Shown one piece after another: positions 1-6,312 of a stretch of 7,215 bases of DNA. The number at the start of each line of letters is the position of its first letter. Position 1 is the stretch's first letter. A program made the translations under genes and the position numbers. Under the pieces are notes generated by a model. That model did no database searches, was not told the origin of the DNA, and saw only the letters and a program-made list of their open reading frames with translations. Origin of the DNA: an uncultured Coprococcus sp. (lineage in GTDB: Bacteria; Bacillota; Clostridia; Lachnospirales; Lachnospiraceae); the NCBI GenBank assembly GCA_900548215.1, contig URJI01000117.1:1-7215 (forward strand), written 5' to 3'.

Positions 1-2
1 TT

Positions 3-842
3 TTGGTTAATCAGGGCGGTGGAAATGCTTTCAAAAAGGTTATTTTTGCAGTGGACGAACCATATAGCCAGAGTGTGAATGGACAGGCTTCCATGGCGGA
101 TGCATTTGCGACAAGTCTGAATAAACCGGTAATAGAGAGTTCTGTATATTCGAAAATACAGATCTCCATAATGGGGGATTCCATAAGCACACTTTTGGGT
201 TACAATCCTCCAGACTATAAAGTTTTTTACCTACCTTTAGAAGCTCAGGAGACTGACATCAGGAACATGGAAGATACATGGTGGGGAAAGGTGATAGAGC
301 ACCTTGACGGATACCTGCTGGTAAACAATTCCTGGTCTGGGAGCCGTGTGTCATATGATCCTGATTCGGATGTCTTTGAAGGTTCTGCTGGATGCAGCAA
401 TGAGCGGACGTCGGCACTTCATATAAATAACGTGTATCCAGATGTGATCATCGTGTATATGGGAACAAATGACTGGGGATTCGGCGTTTCTCTCAAAGAA
501 AGTATATTTGGCAAAAAGGGCGAATCCACATTTGCTACGGCATATGAGACCATGCTGGTGAAGTTGAAGCACAATTATCCCGGTGCGGAGATATGGTGCG
601 TTTCACTCAATTGTACATATATGTCAGCAGACAGCAGCTTTGTGTTCCCGAGAATGGTAAATGGTGTAGAGATCGACAAGTTCAATAAAGAGATACATTC
701 ACTGTGCAAATTCTATGAGTGCCGATATATAGATACGGCATCAACCGGGCTCAGATATGACTCAATAGATGGCACACATCCAAATAGACGTGGAATGATG
801 GAGCTTGCGGATGCGATTATCAGATTGACAGATAGATTGTAA
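3..842 (+). CDS. SGNH/GDSL-family hydrolase, 5' end missing
   Basis: This is a serine esterase/lipase-type hydrolase of the SGNH superfamily; such enzymes typically remove acyl or acetyl groups from carbohydrates, lipids or cell-wall polymers. Counting from the first full codon, block I is GDSIS (Ser60 nucleophile), a block II-like NNSWSGS lies at 108-114 (Gly113), block III is GTND at 154-157 (Asn156), and block V is DGTHPN at 256-261 (Asp256 and His259 of the triad). All four SGNH residues are present, so it should be active. The frame is open to the window edge; the first in-frame start-like codon is a TTG at base 3 with no ribosome binding site visible, and the first ATG lies at codon 31. 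About 50 residues precede block I, so the true gene very likely begins upstream with more sequence, possibly a signal peptide or another domain. The substrate cannot be told. A lipoprotein gene follows after 48 bp with no terminator between them. Confidence 0.85.
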   Translation: MVNQGGGNAFKKVIFAVDEPYSQSVNGQASMADAFATSLNKPVIESSVYSKIQISIMGDSISTLLGYNPPDYKVFYLPLEAQETDIRNMEDTWWGKVIEHLDGYLLVNNSWSGSRVSYDPDSDVFEGSAGCSNERTSALHINNVYPDVIIVYMGTNDWGFGVSLKESIFGKKGESTFATAYETMLVKLKHNYPGAEIWCVSLNCTYMSADSSFVFPRMVNGVEIDKFNKEIHSLCKFYECRYIDTASTGLRYDSIDGTHPNRRGMMELADAIIRLTDRL

Positions 843-890
843 ATGAGACAAGCTTGATATAGATTGATGCAAAAATGAGGGAGGACAGAT

Positions 891-1820
891 ATGAAAAAGA
901 AAAACTATAAGATGGCAGCAGGACTTACTATTGTCGCTGCCTGCATAACGTGTATCGCTACTGGATGCCAGAGTATGAATGATAAGCTTAGGGATATGCA
1001 GTCTCAGATGGCAACAAGTGAGGCGGGAAGATATACAAATGACTCTGACACAGGAAATGGTTCTAAGAGTACAGAAGCTATAAGACGTGGATCTATATCT
1101 GAGAGACAGACTACTGAGGAGGATAGGACAGAAGAAAAAGTTACAGATGAGCAGACTACTGAAGCAAAATCTGATACCGAACGGTTATCAGAGGAGAACA
1201 CGACTGAGGAAGAATATGCTTCTGCAGATGATTTCTTCCGTGCAAAATATGTGGAGATAATGAATAAATATATTGAACTCAATATTTCCGGGATAACATA
1301 TGAAGAACTAAATAATCTGGAATTTCCATATGAAGTGGCAAACAACTTATATGCTAGATATAATGCATATATAGCGTGTGGCGATCTCAGTAATGTAGGT
1401 TATGCTATAGAAGATCTCGATGGTGATGGGATAAAGGAACTTATACTGGCAGATATGAATTCAGCTCTTATATATGAGATATACACACTGGATGGCGACA
1501 TGCCAAAGCTTGTCTCTGCCAGTTGGGACAGGGCGAACACAAAATATTGCGGAGATCATTTCTGTACAGAAGGTTCAAACGGAGCAGCAAACTTCATAAT
1601 TTCATATGAAACTTTTCGCGGAGGCGAGATGCGCTCTGAATACTATCTCTATACTGATCTTCTGGAAAATGGCGATAAGGGCCTTTTCTATACTACAAAC
1701 AGTTTTATGGATAAAGAATCCGACAAGCTTATAACACAGAACGAATATGATGTCATAAAAGATGAAGTGGAAAGCGGTATGTGCGCATATCCAGGGCTTG
1801 AGCTTATGGCGGAGCCTTGA
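891..1820 (+). CDS. Lipoprotein with Thr/Glu-rich spacer and calcium-loop-like domain
   Basis: This 309-residue protein appears to be exported and lipid-anchored. It starts with a Lys-rich n-region (MKKKNYK), a hydrophobic core to about residue 22, and the lipobox-like A-T-G-C ending at Cys26; the Ala at -3 is less usual than Leu. Residues 50-110 form a low-complexity acidic spacer rich in Thr, Glu, Ser and Asp (TTEE, QTTEAKS, NTTEEE), probably an extended stalk through the wall. The C-terminal domain (about 112-309) contains DLDGDGIKEL at 175-184, a DxDGDGxxE calcium-binding-type loop of the kind seen in FG-GAP/VCBS-like and EF-hand-like extracellular domains. I recognise no specific family, and its ligand or role is unknown. 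A good ribosome binding site (GAGGGAGGA, 877-885) lies 5 nt before the ATG. No promoter is evident in the 48-bp gap after the SGNH hydrolase gene, so co-transcription is plausible. The hairpin at 1887-1918 could end the transcript. Confidence 0.85.
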   Translation: MKKKNYKMAAGLTIVAACITCIATGCQSMNDKLRDMQSQMATSEAGRYTNDSDTGNGSKSTEAIRRGSISERQTTEEDRTEEKVTDEQTTEAKSDTERLSEENTTEEEYASADDFFRAKYVEIMNKYIELNISGITYEELNNLEFPYEVANNLYARYNAYIACGDLSNVGYAIEDLDGDGIKELILADMNSALIYEIYTLDGDMPKLVSASWDRANTKYCGDHFCTEGSNGAANFIISYETFRGGEMRSEYYLYTDLLENGDKGLFYTTNSFMDKESDKLITQNEYDVIKDEVESGMCAYPGLELMAEP

Positions 1821-1886
1821 TGAGTTGATATATGAGAAAATATGAACCAGAAATAACTTCCATTTCCGGGCATCAGCAGTTACTAT

Positions 1887-1922
1887 AATAAGGTCGCAGT
1901 GTATACTGTGACCTTATTTAAA
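1887..1922 (+). repeat. Hairpin repeat, copy 1 (terminator-like)
   Basis: An imperfect palindrome with a 14-bp stem: left arm AATAAGGTCGCAGT (1887-1900), loop GTAT (1901-1904), right arm ACTGTGACCTTATT (1905-1918). The only non-Watson-Crick pair is one G-U wobble. Bases 1888-1922 are identical to 4406-4440. It lies 66 bp after the lipoprotein stop codon and 15 bp before the phosphoesterase ATG, so it may end the upstream transcript, with the short TTATTT as a weak U tract. If transcription reads through, it would sit just 5' of that gene's ribosome binding site. The loop region contains TATACT, which could serve as a -10 element, but only a poor -35 (GTTACT, 1879-1884) is found at 17 bp. Confidence 0.85.
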
Positions 1923-1933
1923 AGGGGGTACAA

Positions 1934-2653
1934 ATGTTATATCTCATATCCGACATTCACGGAGATCTCAAGGCATTCAAGAAAATATTGAAAATGACAG
2001 GCTTTGACCGCAGCAAAGACCACATGATAGTCATGGGGGATATCTTTGACTGGAATGATGAAGGCGTTCCTCTTTTGGAATTTATGGCACCTTATATTGA
2101 GGATGGTTCTATGGAGCTCATAAAAGGTAATCATGAATTGTTTGCACAGATGTATATTATGGGAACTATGTCAGAGAGACAGTGGACAGCATTTGGCGGT
2201 GAGGCGACACTTCGGGATATAAAGAGACTGACACTTGATGACCAGATGAAGCTGCAGGAATACCTAGTGCATTTGTCGCATTATGTGGAGATCGTATCAC
2301 CTGTGTACGGAGACAGTGTCGTGACGCATTCTGGAATTCATTGTGGCTCCTATGTGAGAAATGACGATCGCTCCATCAATGTTGCAAGGTCAATAGAGTG
2401 CGCAGTCAGGCGGGATGAGTACAGATATTTGATATCGACGGATATACACCATATTCCCGCAGCAGATAAGCGGGCACTAGACAGATACATATTCTGTGGT
2501 CATGTGAGTACCTATATGCTTAATGAGACAGGGGCACATGATATATATAAGACTAAGTATTACACAGACCTGGATGCCGGAGCCGGGGATAGAAGACGTG
2601 GTGGAAGGCTTGCGTGCTATTGTGTTGACGAGGATAGCTGTGTGTATGCGTGA
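1934..2653 (+). CDS. Metallophosphoesterase (PPP/ApaH-like serine/threonine phosphatase fold)
   Basis: A cytoplasmic, 239-residue two-metal phosphoesterase. The metal and catalytic motifs appear in family order: D-I-H-G at 7-10 (Asp7, His9), GDIFD at 35-39 (Asp36), GNHE at 65-68 (Asn66, His67), THSG at 131-134 (His132), and CGHVS at 188-192 (His190), followed by a YYTDLDAGAG segment that fits the usual final strand. Relatives include PrpA/PrpE-like protein phosphatases and ApaH-type dinucleoside tetraphosphatases; the substrate cannot be decided here. One departure from the family is that the second motif reads GDIFDWNDEG instead of the common GDxxDRG, so the phosphate-contacting Arg is not at its usual place. 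The ATG is supported by AGGGGG at 1923-1928, 5 nt upstream. There is no signal peptide. The first hairpin repeat ends 15 bp before the start codon. Confidence 0.9.
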   Translation: MLYLISDIHGDLKAFKKILKMTGFDRSKDHMIVMGDIFDWNDEGVPLLEFMAPYIEDGSMELIKGNHELFAQMYIMGTMSERQWTAFGGEATLRDIKRLTLDDQMKLQEYLVHLSHYVEIVSPVYGDSVVTHSGIHCGSYVRNDDRSINVARSIECAVRRDEYRYLISTDIHHIPAADKRALDRYIFCGHVSTYMLNETGAHDIYKTKYYTDLDAGAGDRRRGGRLACYCVDEDSCVYA

Positions 2654-2794
2654 GATCAGTTTTGAATTTTGCTTCTAATAAAATGCAGATATATAATTAA
2701 ATGAAATAGAAAAATAGATATATATATTTAATGTTTCATTTGTCAAATATAACAGTTATAATGATGATGTATACATTATAAAGGAGAACGAAAT
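2654..2794 (+). promoter_or_regulatory. AT-rich intergenic region with weak hairpin and possible -10
   Basis: This 141-bp gap is much richer in A+T than its flanks. AAATGAAA (2699-2706) and TTTCATTT (2734-2741) are perfect inverted repeats 27 nt apart with further AT pairing between them; together they could form a weak hairpin after the phosphoesterase gene. TATAAT at 2757-2762 is a candidate -10 for the ATPase gene, but the hexamer at 17-bp spacing (TTTCAT) is a poor -35, while the better TTGTCA (2740-2745) is only 11 bp away. A strong AAGGAG at 2781-2786 precedes the ATG at 2795. That a promoter lies here is inferred from position and composition. Confidence 0.35.
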
Positions 2795-4387
2795 ATGGGA
2801 ATGTTTGTAAATTCTGACAATTCAGCGTTTCAGGTTTCACTTAATTCGGAGATTTATGTAGATAAGACAGGGTTACTTGAGTATACAAACAAGGTTATGA
2901 ATACCCCTCAGGGATATATATGCAACAGCAGACCTAGACGTTTTGGCAAATCAACCACTGCCAATATGCTTACTGCATATTATAGCAAGGGATGTGATTC
3001 CGAGCAGATGTTTTCTGGATTGGAAATTGGCAAATGTAGTGATTTCAAAGTACACATGAATAAGTACGATGTGATACATCTTGATATTCAGTGGTGTCTG
3101 GAACCGGCAGGTGGAGCAGAAAACCTTGTGGCTTATATCACAAAAAACACCATTGAAGAACTCAGAGCGTATTATGTGGATGAACTGCCAGAGAATATAA
3201 ATTCATTACCTGAGGCACTTTCCAGAATCAATACATTAACAGGAAAGAAATTTGTGATAATAATAGATGAGTGGGATGTCCTTATAAGAGATGCGGCAGC
3301 GAATGTAAAGGTTCAGGATGAATATATTAATTTTCTGCGTGGATTATTTAAAGGTACCGAGCCGACCAAGTATATCCAGCTTGCGTATTTGACTGGAATT
3401 CTTCCTATCAAGAAGGAGATTACACAGTCAGCATTGAATAATTTTAAGGAATATTCGATGTTGAATGCTGGCCCACTTGCTTCGTATGTAGGTTTTACCG
3501 AAGAAGAGGTTATGGACCTATGCCGCATATATGGTCAGAATTTTGATGAGGTTAAGAGATGGTATGATGGATACCAGCTTGGGAAATATCATGTGTACAA
3601 TCCTAATGCGGTCGTGAACCTGATGTTTGATGGTGAGCTTCAAAGTTATTGGTCGAGAACAGCATCATATGAGGCGATAGTCCCACTTATCAATATGGAT
3701 TTTGATGGACTCAAGAGTTCTATAATAGAGATGTTATCAGGTGCTGCTGTTGAGGTTGATGTTACATCTTTCCAGAATGACACGGTGAATTTTGCAAATA
3801 AGGATGATGTGCTTACATATCTGATACATTTGGGATATCTTGCGTATTTTTCAAAGACGAATTCTGCATTTGTGCCAAATGAGGAGATAAGGCAGGAACT
3901 TATAAGGGCGACGAAGCGGAAGGCGTGGAATGAATTAATTGCGTTTCAGATGGAATCAGACAAGCTTTTGGAAGCAACACTAGATATGGATAGTGATCTT
4001 GTTGCAGAGGAACTTAGTAAGATACATGATGAATATACTTCGGTTATTCAGTACAATAATGAAAACTCTCTGAGTAGTGTTCTGACGATAGCATATTTAA
4101 GTGCAATGAAATATTACTTTAAGCCGATCAGGGAATTGCCGACTGGAAGAGGCTTCGCGGATTTTGTGTTTATACCGAAGCCAGAGTTTAGACAAGATTA
4201 TCCAGCACTTGTAGTGGAGCTAAAGTGGAACAAGTCTGCGGAGACTGCTCTCAGCCAGATAAAGTATAGGATGTATCCAGAATCGATAAAAGGCTACACA
4301 GGAGATATACTTTTGGTAGGAATCAACTATGATAAATCCGGTAAAAAGCATGAGTGCGTACTGGAGAAATGTGAGAAGAAGATTTAG
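2795..4387 (+). CDS. AAA-ATPase-like protein with C-terminal PD-(D/E)XK nuclease domain
   Basis: A 530-residue protein of the AAA-ATPase_like / PDDEXK_9 (formerly DUF1703) architecture. The N-terminal part has the family hallmark YVDKT (21-25) and a Walker A, SRPRRFGKST at 45-54, with Lys52 and Ser53 binding nucleotide. Walker B is FVIIIDEWD at 153-161 (Asp158, Glu159). TGILPIKKE (200-208) and the WYDGY motif (256-260) are also typical. The C-terminal domain carries the nuclease residues: Asp456 in GFADFVFI, then Glu475 and Lys477 in VVELK, followed by QIKYRMY from Gln488. Both active sites therefore look intact. Length is normal for the family. Such proteins are often multicopy in Bacteroidetes and Clostridia genomes; their role is not established, and nucleic-acid cleavage or a mobile-element or defence link is inferred from domains only. 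AAGGAG lies 8 nt before the ATG. Hairpin copy 2 begins 18 bp after the stop codon, fitting a terminator. Confidence 0.93.
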   Translation: MGMFVNSDNSAFQVSLNSEIYVDKTGLLEYTNKVMNTPQGYICNSRPRRFGKSTTANMLTAYYSKGCDSEQMFSGLEIGKCSDFKVHMNKYDVIHLDIQWCLEPAGGAENLVAYITKNTIEELRAYYVDELPENINSLPEALSRINTLTGKKFVIIIDEWDVLIRDAAANVKVQDEYINFLRGLFKGTEPTKYIQLAYLTGILPIKKEITQSALNNFKEYSMLNAGPLASYVGFTEEEVMDLCRIYGQNFDEVKRWYDGYQLGKYHVYNPNAVVNLMFDGELQSYWSRTASYEAIVPLINMDFDGLKSSIIEMLSGAAVEVDVTSFQNDTVNFANKDDVLTYLIHLGYLAYFSKTNSAFVPNEEIRQELIRATKRKAWNELIAFQMESDKLLEATLDMDSDLVAEELSKIHDEYTSVIQYNNENSLSSVLTIAYLSAMKYYFKPIRELPTGRGFADFVFIPKPEFRQDYPALVVELKWNKSAETALSQIKYRMYPESIKGYTGDILLVGINYDKSGKKHECVLEKCEKKI

Positions 4388-4405
4388 TAAATATTATTTT
4401 AACCT

Positions 4406-4440
4406 ATAAGGTCGCAGTGTATACTGTGACCTTATTTAAA
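4406..4440 (+). repeat. Hairpin repeat, copy 2 (terminator-like)
   Basis: These 35 bases are identical to 1888-1922 and in the same orientation. The 13-bp stem is ATAAGGTCGCAGT (4406-4418) with ACTGTGACCTTAT (4423-4435) and loop GTAT, again with a single G-U wobble, followed by TTAAA. It starts 18 bp after the ATPase stop codon, where an intrinsic terminator would be expected, and ends 46 bp before the next ATG. The T tract is short, so termination is likely but not certain. The identity covers stem, loop and a short 3' flank, then stops; the following bases diverge. Confidence 0.85.
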
Positions 4441-4486
4441 GGGAAGATTTACAAATAGAAAAACCAATATATGGAGGCGGAGAAAG

Positions 4487-5617
4487 ATGAAAAAATACGA
4501 TCAGAAAATTCTAAGAACTGCAATACCGGAATTTGTCATATCAGCAATATGTTATGCAGTTATGTGGGGAATAATGACAAGAACGGAGAATACATTTTTT
4601 GCTGGATATATAGGTGGCGGAGGTGCAGTCAGCCAGATAAGGAATATTCTTATATGTGTTCTTGTAGGGGCAATTCTTTTTGTTTTGCCACTTGAGAAGA
4701 TTTGTGATAAGACATATGGCGCAGTGCGCTATTGCGGATCGCTTTTTACAGACAAAAAGAAATTTAGAGATGCGGCTGCTTTGTTTGTGCTTACGCTTCT
4801 GTATGTCGTTATCTGCTGGGCAAGTGTCACATTTTCAATACATACCGACAGTGGACTAGATGACGGCGGACATTGGGGATTATTCGGCTCGGGAAGTGAC
4901 GAAATATATGCTGTGGTGATAACTATACTTGCGTTTGTAGTTATGGTAAAGGGTGTGGACCTTGTAAAGAAAAGTTGGAGTGGAGTTTTGTTCTGGTTCC
5001 TTATCGAACTTGCAAATGCTGTGAGTGTAAAAATTGTGACTGCCAAAGATGATCTTACATTTGCTATTGTATGTACAGAAACGGTTATGTTTATAGTATA
5101 CATGGCTGTTCAGCACAGGTTGAATATTGTGACTTGCATATTATCGCTGCTTTGTGGGGCGTTACTTATATTTGCCGGGTGTGATGATGTATTTACCAAT
5201 AAGAATAAGATTTCAGGTTCGTCGATCATAGATGAACTGGATCAGACTGGAAGTATGCCGGACAGGATTTTTGGAGCAAGATATAATATTACGATAATAA
5301 AACATCAGGCTGGAATCGGCTTATGTATATTGTGGTTTATATTGCTTGTGATTTTATCAATTGCAGTCGTTGCAACTGCAGCAAAGCTTATGAAAGTATC
5401 TGCCAGACGGGGAACATTTGTGCTTGGAATATATATGATAGAAGCATTTTTGATCATATATGCTATATTGGCGGAGATGGGATTTATCAAGCCGGCAGTG
5501 ACGCTTTTGCTGCATATGAACGAGGTGGTTCCTGTTATGATATTGGGATTTAGAATGTTTTTCAGGCTTCCGGCAGATGCTGGCAGCAACAGTGAAAATG
5601 TTAAAACAAATGTATAA
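4487..5617 (+). CDS. Polytopic membrane protein, about ten spans, family unknown
   Basis: A 376-residue integral membrane protein. By eye the hydrophobic spans are near 12-30, 51-70, 96-117, 139-157, 166-184, 190-208, 211-231, 276-299, 308-328 and 333-357. Positive charges favour a cytoplasmic N-terminus and cytoplasmic loops after spans 2 (KKKFR), 4 (KGVDLVKKS), 6 (QHR) and 8 (KLMKVSARRG). The largest outside loop is about 232-275, between spans 7 and 8. I do not recognise a family motif. The span count, N-in/C-in topology, long seventh-eighth loop and total length match SEDS glycosyltransferases (RodA/FtsW), and a few C-terminal residues fit loosely (Asn near 267, an Ala-Gly turn before span 8, a Pro near the end), but the strong SEDS signatures are missing, so this is only a hypothesis. 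GGAGGCGGAG at 4473-4482 supports the ATG at 4487. The alternative ATG at 4471 overlaps that ribosome binding site and opens a different, short frame. Confidence 0.88.
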   Translation: MKKYDQKILRTAIPEFVISAICYAVMWGIMTRTENTFFAGYIGGGGAVSQIRNILICVLVGAILFVLPLEKICDKTYGAVRYCGSLFTDKKKFRDAAALFVLTLLYVVICWASVTFSIHTDSGLDDGGHWGLFGSGSDEIYAVVITILAFVVMVKGVDLVKKSWSGVLFWFLIELANAVSVKIVTAKDDLTFAIVCTETVMFIVYMAVQHRLNIVTCILSLLCGALLIFAGCDDVFTNKNKISGSSIIDELDQTGSMPDRIFGARYNITIIKHQAGIGLCILWFILLVILSIAVVATAAKLMKVSARRGTFVLGIYMIEAFLIIYAILAEMGFIKPAVTLLLHMNEVVPVMILGFRMFFRLPADAGSNSENVKTNV

Positions 5618-5633
5618 AATAAATGTATAAAAT
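5608..5633 (+). repeat. Tandem 13-bp direct repeat across a stop codon
   Basis: AAATGTATAAAAT occurs twice back to back (5608-5620 and 5621-5633). The first copy contains the last codons and the TAA of the membrane protein gene; the second repeats them outside the gene. It looks like a local slippage duplication. Each copy carries TATAAA, so a -10 role for the next gene is possible, but no convincing -35 is seen. Confidence 0.8.
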
Positions 5634-5646
5634 AAACGCTCAGATA

Positions 5647-5665
5647 TTGAACATTGAACGTTCAA
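5647..5665 (+). promoter_or_regulatory. TTGAAC palindrome with extra half-site, possible operator
   Basis: TTGAACGTTCAA at 5654-5665 is a perfect 12-bp palindrome. A third TTGAAC half-site lies directly upstream at 5647-5652, one base away. The cluster sits 37 bp before the chosen ATG of the PncC-like gene, a suitable place for a repressor site. It resembles the GAAC/GTTC half-sites of the Firmicutes LexA box, but that box needs GAAC-N4-GTTC, and here the spacings are N0 and N7. The regulator is therefore unknown. Confidence 0.4.
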
Positions 5666-5701
5666 AGCATAGAAATAAAACATAGAGAAGGTGTACTCAG
5701 A

Positions 5702-6229
5702 ATGATAAATTCAGCGACAGATAAAAAGGAATATGATGAAAAGCGGATCAGAGATAATTACCGTAAACTCACAAAATCCCTTATTGAAAGATCATTGACC
5801 ATAACCACCATGGAAAGTGCAACCTCAGGGCAGATAGCTTCCCTCATCACAGACACGGAAGGATCCTCTGCGGTGCTTAAAGGGGCATTTGTCACATACT
5901 GCAATGAGGCGAAGATCATGCAGGGGGTTCCTGCGGAGATCATAGACAAGTATACTGTCTATTCAAAGGAGACTGCGGGTGAGATGGCGAAGGCGTGCCG
6001 CAGGGCATACGATGCGAATATAGGAATAGGCGTTACAGGGACCATGGGCAATGTTGATCCGGCAAATCCGGATGCGTCGGTTCCGGGACAGGTGTATTTT
6101 GCCATAGATATAGACGGCGATGTGAGGGCATATTATGTAGAGCTTCCACCGCAGCCGGCAAGGCTTGCGTATAAGCTTGCGGTGGCAGAGGAGATATATG
6201 AGGTTTTGGCAAAGCGGTTAGATATATAA
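5702..6229 (+). CDS. pncC: PncC/CinA C-terminal-type nicotinamide-nucleotide amidohydrolase, divergent
   Basis: A 175-residue stand-alone version of the CinA C-terminal domain. Characterised relatives deamidate nicotinamide mononucleotide to nicotinate mononucleotide and ammonia in cytoplasmic pyridine-nucleotide recycling. Diagnostic segments are ESATSG (38-43, family ESCTGG), YCNEAK (66-71, family YsNeaK), the following GVP, a VSKE-like YSKETAGEMA, and TGTMG (112-116, family TGIAG), then PGQVYFAID matching the usual PvGtVy strand. The fold is clear, and Ser39, Thr41 and the final Gly are kept, but Cys-Gly and Ile-Ala in the two signatures are changed to Ala-Ser and Thr-Met, so activity or substrate may differ. 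Length fits single-domain PncC rather than full CinA. I chose the ATG at 5702, which has GAAGG at 5687-5691 ten nt upstream; an in-frame TTG at 5654 has no good ribosome binding site and would add 16 residues unlike the family. The first 20-odd residues are charged. Confidence 0.87.
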   Translation: MINSATDKKEYDEKRIRDNYRKLTKSLIERSLTITTMESATSGQIASLITDTEGSSAVLKGAFVTYCNEAKIMQGVPAEIIDKYTVYSKETAGEMAKACRRAYDANIGIGVTGTMGNVDPANPDASVPGQVYFAIDIDGDVRAYYVELPPQPARLAYKLAVAEEIYEVLAKRLDI

Positions 6230-6268
6230 AATTGTATCTTTTCAATTGTATCTGCTATCTGTTATAAT
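6230..6268 (+). promoter_or_regulatory. Probable promoter with extended -10 and 10-bp direct repeat
   Basis: TGTTATAAT at 6260-6268 matches the extended -10 consensus TGnTATAAT exactly. TTTCAA at 6240-6245 gives a weak -35 at 17-bp spacing, which extended -10 promoters tolerate. AATTGTATCT occurs twice, at 6230-6239 and 6244-6253, fourteen bp apart, overlapping and flanking the -35 position; it could be an activator or repressor site. The gene starts 45 bp downstream of the -10. Confidence 0.6.
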
Positions 6269-6312
6269 AAAGTTTAGCGCAAAAATGAAAGGGGCAAACG
6301 GAGGAATAACAG

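Noticed and set aside
854..882. Promoter between the hydrolase and lipoprotein genes (TTGATA at 854)
   Set aside because: No -10-like hexamer is found at suitable spacing, and the spacing region is occupied by the ribosome binding site.
1846..1870. Small inverted repeat CCAGAAAT/ATTTCCGG after the lipoprotein gene
   Set aside because: The stem is short with an internal mismatch and no T tract; the perfect hairpin just downstream is a far better terminator candidate.
1923..4405. Toxin-antitoxin or multi-gene defence island
   Set aside because: Only two genes lie between the hairpins, with a 141-bp gap between them and no antitoxin-like small gene, recombinase or other defence component; the evidence does not go beyond a possible cassette.
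4471..4695. Short plus-strand frame starting at ATG 4471
   Set aside because: Its start overlaps the ribosome binding site of the membrane protein gene, and it lies inside that gene in another frame with a Cys-rich, non-protein-like composition.
5647..5665. LexA (SOS) box
   Set aside because: The half-sites fit GAAC/GTTC but the spacing is 0 or 7 rather than 4, so it is not called as a LexA site.
5654..5701. N-terminal extension of the PncC-like protein from a TTG
   Set aside because: The TTG lies within the palindrome, lacks a good ribosome binding site, and the 16 extra residues are not expected in the family; the ATG at 5702 is better supported.
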